From an uncultured Aquimarina sp. (lineage in GTDB: Bacteria; Bacteroidota; Bacteroidia; Flavobacteriales; Flavobacteriaceae), in contig CALGLV010000021.1 of the NCBI GenBank assembly GCA_937958985.1, positions 1-42,552 on the forward strand: a DNA stretch of 42,552 nucleotides. The letters run 5' to 3'. Within the stretch, counting starts at the first letter, position 1; each line of letters starts with the position of its first letter. The notes under the pieces were generated by a model that saw only the letters and a program-made list of their open reading frames with translations, made no database searches and had not been told where the DNA came from. Made by a program: the position numbers and the translations under genes. Shown in pieces: positions 17,042 to 24,543 of the stretch.

Positions 17042-17922
17042 ATCGTAACTGCTTTAAATAAGTCTTCAATATTAAGCTGCTTTTCTTCTATTTGAAGAAG
17101 CTTTAATTGATTTGCAACAGCAAAATCAAAAATGGATTCTGCCATATTATTTTCATTTACAAAATTAATAACAAACTGTGTTTCGCTTAAGCTTTGGACT
17201 TCCGATACTTTTGGTATTTCCTTTAACTTTAAAACAACTACTGGCTTATTAAAAGTGACTATCAGTTGTTTTTCAATAGTATCGCTCAACATTTTATCGG
17301 CTACTAGCTTCCCTTTATTAATTACCAAAACACGGTCGCACATCGCCTCTACTTCTTGCATTACATGAGTAGACAATAACACTGTTTTGTCTTTACCTAA
17401 GTTTTTTATTAATAAGCGTATATCTTCCAATTGATTGGGATCTAAACCTGTTGTTGGCTCATCTAACAACAACACTTGCGGATCGTGCAATAAGGCACAT
17501 GCTAAACCTACGCGTTGCCTATATCCCTTAGATAAGCTTCCTATTTTCTTTTTAAGCTCATTTTGTAAACCTGTGAGTTCTATTACTTCATTAATTCGTT
17601 GTTTGCTAACGTTATACACATCAGCATTAAAAGCTAAATATTCCTTAGGATATTGATCTAAATACAACGGATTATGTTCCGGGAGATACCCAATACTTTG
17701 TTGTACTTGTTTTTGCTGTGAAACAATATCAAAACCATTTACGAAGGCCGCCCCTAATGTAGCCTGCAAATAAGTAGTTAGTATTTTCATAAGCGTAGAC
17801 TTCCCCGCTCCGTTAGGCCCTAAAAAACCAACAATTTGTTGTTTAGGTATTTCAAAGGAAATACCCTCTAAAGCATTAACTTCTTTATATTCTTTGGAAA
17901 GGTTCTCTACTCTTATGGACAT
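17038..17922 (-). CDS. gldA: Gliding-motility ABC transporter ATPase GldA
   Basis: This 294-aa ATP-binding subunit is needed, with the GldF and GldG membrane partners, for gliding in some flavobacteria. Walker A GPNGAGKST lies at 35-43, the GldA-typical IGYLPEHNPLYLD at 77-89, the ABC signature SLSKGYRQR at 129-137, Walker B LLLDEPTTGLDPNQ at 151-164 and the H-loop His186. The sequence follows Flavobacterium GldA closely in these blocks and the length is usual. gldF/gldG are not in the window. It is read 17 nt after a secreted hypothetical protein gene, possibly as one transcript, and ends in the shared hairpin at 16984-17041. Confidence 0.9.
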   Translation of the reverse strand: MSIRVENLSKEYKEVNALEGISFEIPKQQIVGFLGPNGAGKSTLMKILTTYLQATLGAAFVNGFDIVSQQKQVQQSIGYLPEHNPLYLDQYPKEYLAFNADVYNVSKQRINEVIELTGLQNELKKKIGSLSKGYRQRVGLACALLHDPQVLLLDEPTTGLDPNQLEDIRLLIKNLGKDKTVLLSTHVMQEVEAMCDRVLVINKGKLVADKMLSDTIEKQLIVTFNKPVVVLKLKEIPKVSEVQSLSETQFVINFVNENNMAESIFDFAVANQLKLLQIEEKQLNIEDLFKAVTI

Positions 17923-17939
17923 AGTGCGAATTTACAAAC

Positions 17940-18983
17940 TTAGAATTGATAATTATATTTAACTATGTTGTGGATCCTATCATTGTTAAAAAAATCTATC
18001 TGTTTTATCAATCCATTTTTATAATATTTATAAAATTTAGATTTAGTGTTGATAAAGGAGTCTGAAAGTTCGGAAACTTTATGTGATTCTATCTGAGACA
18101 CAAGTTGTCCGAAAGAATTGTAATTTGATTTTAAAACATTTAATGATACCTCTTCTTTAATAAATTTATTATAAGTTCGATATTCCGAATAAATAATCCT
18201 TTTTTGAATATCTAATTTTGTTATCTGGTGGATCAATAATTTACTTGAGCTATAGCTTTTTTTATCAACGCAAATATCTCCATCAAATCTTTCAATACTT
18301 TGGATATTTTTTAGCCCCTTATCTAATATTCGAATAGTTGTTTTGAGGTTACTCTCGCTTTTCACTAATGTCCTTACAGACTCGCCCAAAGTGGTTAAAA
18401 CATAAATATTTGTAAAATTATCTTTGTATGCATATTTAATCCGAGCATGCTCTTTGTCTTTAAAACGCTCTTCTAATAATTTTCTTCCTATTGAATCATA
18501 TTTATATTCAATTTTATCTGGATAACCAATAAAACCTATTTTGTTATTAATGTTAGCTATAATTTTATCAACTCTAAAAAATAAATTGCCTTTTGCCTTT
18601 TCAAATTTTCCTTTGTTTAGATTCCTTTTTATCTCTATAACCTCTGTAGCTAGTAGTGCTTCATTGTTGTAGTTGTATAATTTAGTTACATAAGTGTCTT
18701 CACTATCAATTTTAGAAGCAAAAATGAGTTGCCCTGATTCATTAAATTTATTAACTTCTTTACATGTAAGTCTATGTTCTATTTTGCTAGTTTGATCTAT
18801 AGCATATATCCTTGATGTTTTTTTTACGACCTTAAGTGAATCAATAATTTGTTTCTGCTGTTTATTTAGAATATCATAGCCATATTTATATACGGTTTCA
18901 TCATGTGCAAATTCGTAATTAGATTGCCCATAGATGTTAGGAATAAAGTTAATTATCAATAATATATATATTATAAACTTCAT
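17940..18983 (-). CDS. Secreted hypothetical protein with YD-like segments
   Basis: Starting at ATG 18983 (seven codons inside the longest frame) gives 347 aa with a clear signal peptide, MKFIIYILLIINFIPNIYGQ. No lipobox follows. I do not recognise the family. The mature part has repeated Y-D/N-x-x-G-(R/Q) turns, for example YKYDSIGRKLLEE, FNESGQLIF and NYNSFGQLVSQIE, which resemble the YD-repeat strands of Rhs-like or periplasmic beta-rich proteins, here irregular and spaced. It is rich in Lys and Ile. It lies 17 nt upstream of gldA on the same strand, so it may be co-expressed, but no link to gliding can be claimed. Confidence 0.7.
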   Translation of the reverse strand: MKFIIYILLIINFIPNIYGQSNYEFAHDETVYKYGYDILNKQQKQIIDSLKVVKKTSRIYAIDQTSKIEHRLTCKEVNKFNESGQLIFASKIDSEDTYVTKLYNYNNEALLATEVIEIKRNLNKGKFEKAKGNLFFRVDKIIANINNKIGFIGYPDKIEYKYDSIGRKLLEERFKDKEHARIKYAYKDNFTNIYVLTTLGESVRTLVKSESNLKTTIRILDKGLKNIQSIERFDGDICVDKKSYSSSKLLIHQITKLDIQKRIIYSEYRTYNKFIKEEVSLNVLKSNYNSFGQLVSQIESHKVSELSDSFINTKSKFYKYYKNGLIKQIDFFNNDRIHNIVKYNYQF

Positions 18984-19052
18984 TAAATATTGATTATCTA
19001 GCAAATGTATTCAATCAACATTTATTTTTTCAAAAAAAGCAAAATTATATTT

Positions 19053-19080
19053 TTTGTTTAAAAAACTTTAAATAGATTTG
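19053..19080 (+). promoter_or_regulatory. Promoter of the aromatic amino-acid operon
   Basis: TTTG (19053-19056) and TAGATTTG (19073-19080), a perfect TAnnTTTG, are separated by 16 nt, slightly short of the usual 17-23. The predicted start near 19087 lies about 15 nt before the leader-peptide ATG. Confidence 0.6.
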
Positions 19081-19101
19081 CAACTATATCTTAAACGAGA
19101 A

Positions 19102-19155
19102 ATGAACAATTTATTTTTTAACGTAAACTTTTATTACTTCTACTTTTATAAGTAA
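19102..19155 (+). CDS. Phe/Tyr-rich attenuator leader peptide
   Basis: This 17-codon ORF reads MNNLFFNVNFYYFYFYK and then TAA, so nine of 17 residues are Phe (5) or Tyr (4). Seven consecutive aromatic codons sit just before the stop. It lies between a good promoter and a rho-independent hairpin directly ahead of the prephenate dehydratase gene. This is the arrangement of the pheL/trpL-type leader peptides, whose ribosome stalling reports on charged tRNA. Here tRNA-Phe and tRNA-Tyr would be sensed together, fitting an operon that makes both amino acids. Confidence 0.8.
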   Translation: MNNLFFNVNFYYFYFYK

Positions 19156-19232
19156 GAAGTCGGGTTTATTATGTTATAAATAATTATAAAATATAAAAAG
19201 ATCCCGATTCAAAAATGAGTCGGGATTTTTTT
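19136..19232 (+). promoter_or_regulatory. Transcription attenuator: pause hairpin, antiterminator and terminator
   Basis: Segment 1 (19136-19145, ACTTCTACTT, inside the aromatic codons) pairs with segment 2 (19150-19160) with one bulge. Segment 2 extends into AGTCGGG (19158-19164), which can pair with CCCGATT (19203-19209) of segment 3. Segment 3 (ATCCCGATTC, 19201-19210) pairs with segment 4 (GAGTCGGGAT, 19217-19226), followed by seven T (19226-19232). Segments 2 and 4 contain the same 7-mer AGTCGGG and so compete for segment 3. A ribosome stalled on Phe/Tyr codons would cover segment 1, free segment 2, and prevent the terminator. Confidence 0.8.
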
Positions 19233-19268
19233 ATACCAACAATACTGAAAAGGCAACAGTCTAGAACG

Positions 19269-20096
19269 ATGAAAAAAATAATAGGCATACAAGGAGTAAA
19301 AGGTTCGTACCACCATGCAGTAGCATTGGCTTATTTTGGCGAGGATATCGAAATTGACGAATGTATGTCGTTTCGAGAATTGGTAGACAGCCTAGAAAAA
19401 GGAAGATGTACCGATGCTGTAATGGCCATAGAAAACTCCATTGCAGGTTCTATTATTCCTAACTACGCGTATATTGATGAGCACAACCTTACTATTTGCG
19501 GGGAGTATTACCTCCCTATTCATCACTGTTTAATGGCTTTAAATGGTCAAAGTATTGAAGGCATTTACGAAGTCTATTCGCACCCAATGGCATTGCTACA
19601 GTGTAAAGAGTTTTTTAGAAAGTACAGCCATATAAAATTAATCGAAGATACCGATACCGCCGAAGTGGCTCGAAGAATCAATAATAAAAAATCGGAAGGT
19701 GTTGGAGCTATTGCTGGTAAAACTGCTGCTGAAATTTATAATTTAGATGTTTTAGCAGAAGATATTCAAACTATAAAAACCAACAGTACCCGCTTTTTCA
19801 TTTTAAATAAAAAAGAATCTCCTCTTAATCAAAATGAAATTAACAAAGCAACTTTAAAATTTGTTTTGAATCATAATCGAGGAAGTTTAGCTACCATATT
19901 AAATATAATGAGCGATTGTAATTTAAACTTAACCAAAATACAATCATTACCGGTTATTGATCAACCTTGGAAATATGCCTTTTTTGTAGATACTACTTTT
20001 GAAACCTACGAAGATTATCAAAAAGCTGTTTCTGTTTTAGAAATCATGTCAACCGAATTTAAAATATTAGGAGAATACCAAAATCAAAAAGTATGA
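19269..20096 (+). CDS. pheA: Prephenate dehydratase with ACT domain
   Basis: This 275-aa enzyme converts prephenate to phenylpyruvate in phenylalanine synthesis. The ATG at 19269 begins MKKIIGIQGVKGSYH; the longer frame from ATG 19215 starts inside the terminator loop and is not believable. Catalytic-domain features are GIQGVKGSYHHAVA (6-19), IENSIAGSI (54-62) and the active-site NSTRFF (172-177). A C-terminal ACT domain (about 195-270, NHNRGSLATILNIM) is the usual phenylalanine-binding regulatory module, although the ESRP motif is replaced by QSLP. There is no fused chorismate mutase; that activity is in the last gene of the operon. The stop overlaps the aminotransferase start (ATGA). Confidence 0.93.
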   Translation: MKKIIGIQGVKGSYHHAVALAYFGEDIEIDECMSFRELVDSLEKGRCTDAVMAIENSIAGSIIPNYAYIDEHNLTICGEYYLPIHHCLMALNGQSIEGIYEVYSHPMALLQCKEFFRKYSHIKLIEDTDTAEVARRINNKKSEGVGAIAGKTAAEIYNLDVLAEDIQTIKTNSTRFFILNKKESPLNQNEINKATLKFVLNHNRGSLATILNIMSDCNLNLTKIQSLPVIDQPWKYAFFVDTTFETYEDYQKAVSVLEIMSTEFKILGEYQNQKV

Positions 20097-21256
20097 GTTT
20101 AGTTACCGCAAAACGATTACATAGTGTTGAAGAATACTACTTCTCTAAAAAATTAAGAGAGGTACGCGAACTTGCCCTTGCAGGTAAGCCAATTATTAAT
20201 ATGGCAATCGGTAGTCCCGATTTGGCTCCTCCTACTTCGGTATTAGAAGCTTTATCGAATACCTTACATATTGATGGCGCTCATAAATACCAGAGTTACC
20301 AAGGCTTACCCGAATTTAGACAAGCAATATGTGATTTCTACAGTTCTAAATACAATGCTAGTTTTGACGCAAACTCTGAAGTATTGCCACTAATGGGCTC
20401 TAAGGAAGGAATTATGCATATTTCGATGGCTTTTTTAAATAAAGGCGATCAGGCATTAATTCCAAACCCAGGATACCCTACCTACACTTCGGTAACCAAA
20501 TTATTAGAAGCAGAACCTGTTTTTTATAATTTATCGGAAGCCAATAATTGGGAACCCGATTTTGAAGCGCTTGAGAAATTAGACTTAAGTAAGGTGAAAA
20601 TTATGTGGGTAAATTATCCACACATGCCTACTGGTGCTGCCGGTTCAAAAGAACTATTCAAAAAACTAATCGCTTTTGCTGAAAAAAATAATATTCTTTT
20701 AGTAAATGATAATCCTTATAGCTTTGTTTTAAACTCCAACCCTATTAGTATTTTTAGCGTCGAAGGTGCCAAAAATGTTGCTCTGGAACTTAATTCACTA
20801 AGTAAAACCTTTAATATGGCTGGTTGGCGTATTGGTATGGTTTTAGGAAATAAAGAAACTATTAACGCTGTACTTAAAGTTAAAAGCAACATGGATAGCG
20901 GTATGTTTCAAGGGTTGCAAAAGGGTGCTATTGCCGCTCTGAATTGTGAAGAAGACTGGTATACATCAATGAATAAAGTGTATGCAAACCGTCGAAAATT
21001 AATTTGGCAATTAGCCGAACTTTTAGGATGTACTTACGATAAAGAGGCAACAGGAATGTTTGTATGGTCTAAATTACCTTCAAATATTACGAACGCAGAA
21101 GCTTTTATCGATAAAATTCTATATGAAAAATCAGTATTCATTACCCCGGGTAGCATCTTTGGATCACAAGGAGCTGAGTACATTCGTTTTTCATTATGTA
21201 TCGAAGAAGTCAAAATACAAGAAGCCATAGAGCGCTTAAAAGACTTTAAAATATAA
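20093..21256 (+). CDS. PLP-dependent class I/II aminotransferase
   Basis: This 387-aa fold-type I aminotransferase is close to the AspC/aromatic aminotransferase group. The PLP-binding Lys238 is in SLSKTFNMAGWRIG. Asp206 (NDNPYS) is positioned for the pyridine nitrogen, and Asn174 lies in NYPHMPTGA, where NYPNNPTGA is usual. The substrate arginine is probably in EYIRFSLC near the C-terminus. Between prephenate dehydratase and prephenate dehydrogenase genes it most likely transaminates phenylpyruvate and 4-hydroxyphenylpyruvate, or prephenate itself (inference). It overlaps pheA by 4 nt, indicating coupled translation. Confidence 0.88.
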   Translation: MSLVTAKRLHSVEEYYFSKKLREVRELALAGKPIINMAIGSPDLAPPTSVLEALSNTLHIDGAHKYQSYQGLPEFRQAICDFYSSKYNASFDANSEVLPLMGSKEGIMHISMAFLNKGDQALIPNPGYPTYTSVTKLLEAEPVFYNLSEANNWEPDFEALEKLDLSKVKIMWVNYPHMPTGAAGSKELFKKLIAFAEKNNILLVNDNPYSFVLNSNPISIFSVEGAKNVALELNSLSKTFNMAGWRIGMVLGNKETINAVLKVKSNMDSGMFQGLQKGAIAALNCEEDWYTSMNKVYANRRKLIWQLAELLGCTYDKEATGMFVWSKLPSNITNAEAFIDKILYEKSVFITPGSIFGSQGAEYIRFSLCIEEVKIQEAIERLKDFKI

Positions 21257-21275
21257 CTAAAGATTAAAAAGTAAA

Positions 21276-21315
21276 TAGCCCTAAGCCTAGCGCTAAAAGC
21301 TACACGCCAAAAGCA
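21276..21315 (+). repeat. AGCC/AAAAGC-type short repeat in the aromatic operon, copy 1
   Basis: The 65-bp spacer before tyrA holds short imperfect units of the form AGCC-N-AAGC / GCTAAAAGC / GCCAAAAGC. A related run occurs in the next spacer (22278-22307). The pattern is visible by eye only; a function is not known. Confidence 0.4.
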
Positions 21316-21321
21316 AAAAAA

Positions 21322-22170
21322 ATGAATGTATTTGTAATAGGAGTTGGATTAATTGGAGGATCTTTAGCCACAGATATAAAGGCCAGTTACAATAACGCAA
21401 TCATACATGGTATTGATGCCAACGATATTAATTTGGAAACCGCAATTTCTTTAGGCTTTATTGATAAAAGTAGTACCTTTGCAAATCTAAACAATGCGGA
21501 TATTGTAATTATTTCGGTACCAGTAGATATCACCGAAATTGTACTACCACAAGTTTTAGATAAGGTCTCTGACAATTGTTTGGTTTTTGATGTAGGTTCT
21601 ACCAAAGAGCGTTTATGTACGATTATTGAGCATCATGCTAATCGTGCTTGCTATTTGGCAACACACCCTATCGCAGGTACAGAATTTTCTGGACCCAAAG
21701 CCGCTTTAGCAAATCTTTTTAGAGGTAAAACAAATATTATTTGTGAAATCGAAAAAACAGGTTTAAAGCAACGCGAGTTAGCATTAGATATATTCAACCG
21801 TTTAGGAATGCGTATTTCTTATATGGATGCAAAAGCACACGACAAGCATATTGCTTACGTTTCGCATTTATCACATATAAGTTCTTTTATGCTTGGTAAA
21901 ACGGTTATCGAAAAAGAACAAAACGAACGCGATATTTTTGATATGGCAGGAAGTGGATTCGCCTCAACAGTGCGTTTAGCTAAAAGTTCGCCAGCAATGT
22001 GGACCCCTATTTTTAATCAAAATAAGGAAAACATTATTGATGCTCTTGACGAATATATCGAAAACCTAACCGCTTTTAAGCAGTTAATGCAAGCCAACAG
22101 AAGTACTGATATTTTTAATGAAATGAAAAGTACCAATCGCATTAAAGAGATTTTAAAAGGAATAGAATAA
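21322..22170 (+). CDS. tyrA: Prephenate dehydrogenase
   Basis: This 282-aa NAD(P)-dependent enzyme oxidatively decarboxylates prephenate to 4-hydroxyphenylpyruvate for tyrosine. The dinucleotide-binding motif VIGVGLIGGSLA lies at 5-16. The family motif ATHPIAGTEFSGP lies at 113-125, and the catalytic-domain helix contains HIAYVSHLSHISSF. No ACT domain and no fused chorismate mutase are present, so feedback control would have to rest on other enzymes or on the attenuator. It is third in the operon, separated from its neighbours by 65 and 151 bp spacers that carry related short repeats. Confidence 0.93.
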   Translation: MNVFVIGVGLIGGSLATDIKASYNNAIIHGIDANDINLETAISLGFIDKSSTFANLNNADIVIISVPVDITEIVLPQVLDKVSDNCLVFDVGSTKERLCTIIEHHANRACYLATHPIAGTEFSGPKAALANLFRGKTNIICEIEKTGLKQRELALDIFNRLGMRISYMDAKAHDKHIAYVSHLSHISSFMLGKTVIEKEQNERDIFDMAGSGFASTVRLAKSSPAMWTPIFNQNKENIIDALDEYIENLTAFKQLMQANRSTDIFNEMKSTNRIKEILKGIE

Positions 22171-22277
22171 ATAAGAGAAATAGAATATAGACTAAATTCA
22201 TATTTTTTATAAAACTTTGTATTTAGTAGTAAACTAAAAATTAATTAAATAAAGCTTATTGTTTATCGCTTGAGGTT

Positions 22278-22307
22278 AATAGCCAAAAGCCAATAGCGAA
22301 AAGCACC
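22278..22307 (+). repeat. AGCC/AAAAGC-type short repeat in the aromatic operon, copy 2
   Basis: AATAGCCAAAAGCCAATAGCG followed by AAAAGCAC resembles the spacer at 21276-21315. It is GC-richer than the surrounding spacer and lies 15 bp before the DAHP synthase start. Confidence 0.4.
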
Positions 22308-22321
22308 AATAAATACTTACG

Positions 22322-23401
22322 ATGGAAAACAAAAAGGAACTTAGAAATTGGCTAGACGCCTACAAATTAGACCACCCACTTGTAATAGCAGGTCCTTGTA
22401 GTGCCGAAACTGAAGATCAGGTAGTAAAAATTGCACATCAATTAAAAGATACTGATGCTACTGTTTTACGTGCTGGTATCTGGAAGCCACGTACACGTCC
22501 AGGAAACTTTGAAGGAGTTGGTGCCTTAGGTTTAAAATGGTTGCAACGTGCTAAAGAAGAAACAGGAATGTTAACTGCTACTGAGGTAGCTAGTCCACAT
22601 CACGTTGAATTAGCATTAGAAGCTGGTGTAGATATTTTATGGATTGGTGCACGTAGTACCGTTTCTCCTTTTATCATTCAAGATATTGCCGAAGCCTGTA
22701 AAGGTATTGACAACCCAGTACTAGTTAAAAACCCTATCAATCCAGACCTATCTTTATGGTTAGGTGCTGTTGAGCGTTTTTACACTTGTGACGTTAAAAA
22801 CCTAGGAGTAATACACAGAGGTTTTTCTACTTACGAAAAAACAAAATACCGTAATATTCCAGAATGGCAAATCCCAATTGACTTACAAGCTAAGTTTCCC
22901 GATTTACCAATAATTTTAGATCCATCGCACATTGCAGGACGTAGAGATATTATTCAAGACCTATGTCAAACAGGTTTAGATTTAAACTTCGATGGTATGA
23001 TTATCGAAACTCACTACGACCCAGACAACGCTTGGAGTGATGCTAAACAGCAAATTACACCAGATACGCTAGTTCAAATCATGAAAGATTTGAGAGTACG
23101 TAAAGAAAAAGGGGGTACTGCAGCTTACGAACATGCTTTAAACGAATTACGTTCTAAAATTGATATTACCGACGAATTAATTATCCAACAACTAGCAAAA
23201 CGTATGGGTATTGCCGATGAAATTGGTAAAGTTAAAGCCGATAACAACGTACAAATTTTACAAAACGACCGTTGGAATGCTATAAAAAACAAAGCGATAT
23301 CCGAAGGTGGAAACGTAGGTTTAAGCTCTGAATTTATCGACAAAGTATACAGCGCTATACACGATGAATCAATCAATCACCAACACAATGTAGGTAAGTA
23401 A
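22322..23401 (+). CDS. Bifunctional DAHP synthase / chorismate mutase
   Basis: This 359-aa fusion is common in Bacteroidota. Residues 1-265 are a type I (KDOPS-like) 3-deoxy-7-phosphoheptulonate synthase with AGPCSAET at 23-30, AGIWKPRTRPG near 56-66, GARS near 109 and DPSHIAGRRD near 201-210. Residues 270-355 are an AroQ-type chorismate mutase (LRSKIDITDELIIQQLAKRM, then a conserved Lys helix). It thus provides the first step of the shikimate pathway and the chorismate-to-prephenate step. With the upstream genes it completes conversion of chorismate to Phe and Tyr. Fusion of the mutase usually gives prephenate feedback on the synthase in relatives. A strong terminator follows. Confidence 0.93.
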   Translation: MENKKELRNWLDAYKLDHPLVIAGPCSAETEDQVVKIAHQLKDTDATVLRAGIWKPRTRPGNFEGVGALGLKWLQRAKEETGMLTATEVASPHHVELALEAGVDILWIGARSTVSPFIIQDIAEACKGIDNPVLVKNPINPDLSLWLGAVERFYTCDVKNLGVIHRGFSTYEKTKYRNIPEWQIPIDLQAKFPDLPIILDPSHIAGRRDIIQDLCQTGLDLNFDGMIIETHYDPDNAWSDAKQQITPDTLVQIMKDLRVRKEKGGTAAYEHALNELRSKIDITDELIIQQLAKRMGIADEIGKVKADNNVQILQNDRWNAIKNKAISEGGNVGLSSEFIDKVYSAIHDESINHQHNVGK

Positions 23402-23422
23402 TTACTTATATTTATTTCATAT

Positions 23423-23465
23423 AAAACGCCTTGTTCTTATTAGTAGAACAAGGCGTTTTTTGTTT
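23423..23465 (+). terminator. Rho-independent terminator of the aromatic operon
   Basis: AAAACGCCTTGTTCT (23423-23437) and AGAACAAGGCGTTTT (23445-23459) form a perfect 15-bp stem with a 7-nt loop, running into a T tract. Confidence 0.9.
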
Positions 23466-23475
23466 CCTATAATTT

Positions 23476-23558
23476 GGGCGTTCCCCTACAGGTCGGGCTA
23501 TACGCTGCAATCTTTTTATCGTTCCTCAAAAAAGGATTTCCACTACTATCCCTAACGC
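23476..23558. repeat. Dispersed palindromic element of flavobacterial type
   Basis: GC-rich against its surroundings, starting GGGCGTTCCCC and ending TATCCCTAACGC. The two ends and the centre are self-complementary: outer GCGTT/AACGC, then GGGCTATACGCTGCAATC against GGATTTCCACTACTATCCC, with an inner T5/A6 stem. I recall very similar GGGCGTT...GGTCGGGCTAT...CCCTAACGC elements scattered between genes of many Flavobacteriaceae; this could not be searched. It is non-coding, its role unknown, and it lies 10 bp after a terminator. Confidence 0.55.
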
Positions 23559-23905
23559 ATACAATAGAAATGAATAAAAAGCCTTAATACTATACCAAGA
23601 CTTTTCTTCGAACAGAGTCGATTATGCTAACAATCAAAATTAATTAGAACTAAGAACAATATTTATCACACAAACACTCAAGCAACAACTAAAAACCGAT
23701 ACACAACAAAGTAACTTCATAATACAGCCCATTTTATTTAGGGCGACTATAATTTTCATGTAATAACAACCATTTACTAATTTAAATTTCCACGCTTTCC
23801 TATTTTAACCATTTTCACACAGATTGGTGATCTACATATAAATAGATCAAATGTTATTCCTTTTTTATTGAAATTTTAAAAAAGTAACATTAAGTAAATT
23901 CAAAA
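23559..23905. other. Gene-free AT-rich spacer
   Basis: No ORF, tRNA or strong hairpin was recognised. It separates the dispersed palindrome from the yefM-yoeB promoter region. Confidence 0.5.
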
Positions 23906-23933
23906 AAAAGAGTACTTATTTATGTACTCTTTT
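23906..23933 (+). promoter_or_regulatory. YefM operator-like palindrome
   Basis: The perfect 10-bp arms AAAAGAGTAC and GTACTCTTTT flank an 8-nt spacer (TTATTTAT), ending 13 bp before the yefM ATG. The GTAC cores recall the TGTACA cores of the E. coli yefM operator. It is the likely site of autoregulation by YefM or YefM-YoeB. Confidence 0.65.
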
Positions 23934-23946
23934 GTATATTTACACC

Positions 23947-24195
23947 ATGGAGACAGTAAACTACACAGACTTTCGTGCTAATCTAAAACATTGGTTTGAC
24001 AAAGTAATTAATGATGTAAGTGACATCATAATAAAACGTAAAAACGGAAAAGATCTTGTTTTAATATCCTTAGATGAATATAATTCTCTTAAAGAAACAA
24101 CCTACTTACTTACAGGAAAAAATAGAGATGTTTTATTAAACTCTATTAAAGAGTTAGAAGATGGGAAAGGAGTACAAAAAGAATTAATCGAATAG
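23947..24195 (+). CDS. yefM: YefM-type antitoxin (Phd/YefM family)
   Basis: The ATG at 23947 (METVNYTDFRANL) is preferred to the TTG at 23932, which falls next to the operator palindrome. It gives 82 aa: an N-terminal Phd/YefM DNA-binding domain (NYTDFRANLKHWFDKV, then IIIKRKNGKDLVLISLDEYNSLKET) and a C-terminal, charged, probably flexible toxin-binding tail (LLNSIKELEDGKG). Such antitoxins bind and block YoeB and repress their own promoter. The stop TAG is directly followed by the yoeB ATG with no spacer, indicating strong coupling. Confidence 0.9.
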   Translation: METVNYTDFRANLKHWFDKVINDVSDIIIKRKNGKDLVLISLDEYNSLKETTYLLTGKNRDVLLNSIKELEDGKGVQKELIE

Positions 24196-24456
24196 ATGAA
24201 ATTAACGTGGACCTCCTCTTCTTGGGAAGATTATTTATACTGGCAAAAAATTGACAAAAAAAAAGCTAAGCGAATAAACGAACTTTTAAAAAGTTGCATT
24301 CGTACACCTTTTGAAGGCATTGGAAAACCAGAAGCATTAAAAGGTGATTTACAAGGGTACTGGTCGAGACGAATCACCTCAGAACATCGTTTAGTTTATA
24401 AATATGAAAATGAAGAAATATTAATAGCTGCCTGTCGTTATCATTACAGTAAATAA
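24196..24456 (+). CDS. yoeB: YoeB-type mRNA interferase toxin (Txe/YoeB family)
   Basis: This 86-aa RelE-superfamily ribosome-dependent endoribonuclease has Glu46, Arg65, His83 and Tyr84 at the same numbers as the catalytic residues of E. coli YoeB, in GKPEALKGDLQGYWSRRI and the C-terminal ACRYHY. The toxin therefore looks intact. YoeB cleaves mRNA in the ribosomal A site and inhibits translation initiation. It forms a two-gene module with yefM and is followed by a small hairpin. Confidence 0.93.
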   Translation: MKLTWTSSSWEDYLYWQKIDKKKAKRINELLKSCIRTPFEGIGKPEALKGDLQGYWSRRITSEHRLVYKYENEEILIAACRYHYSK

Positions 24457-24481
24457 TCAATTAGTTGGTTTCCACATACAG

Positions 24482-24499
24482 CACTATCCCCTGATAGTG
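24482..24499 (+). terminator. Short hairpin after yoeB
   Basis: CACTATC and GATAGTG (7-bp arms) enclose CCCT, followed by TTTAAG. It is a modest candidate terminator of the yefM-yoeB unit. Confidence 0.4.
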
Positions 24500-24543
24500 T
24501 TTAAGTATAAAATATTGAGACACTATTAACTTTATTAAAAAAG

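Noticed and set aside
19215..19268. Upstream ATG giving an 18-residue N-terminal extension of prephenate dehydratase
   Set aside because: The ATG lies in the loop of the terminator hairpin, the extension has no family similarity, and ATG 19269 gives the standard N-terminus.
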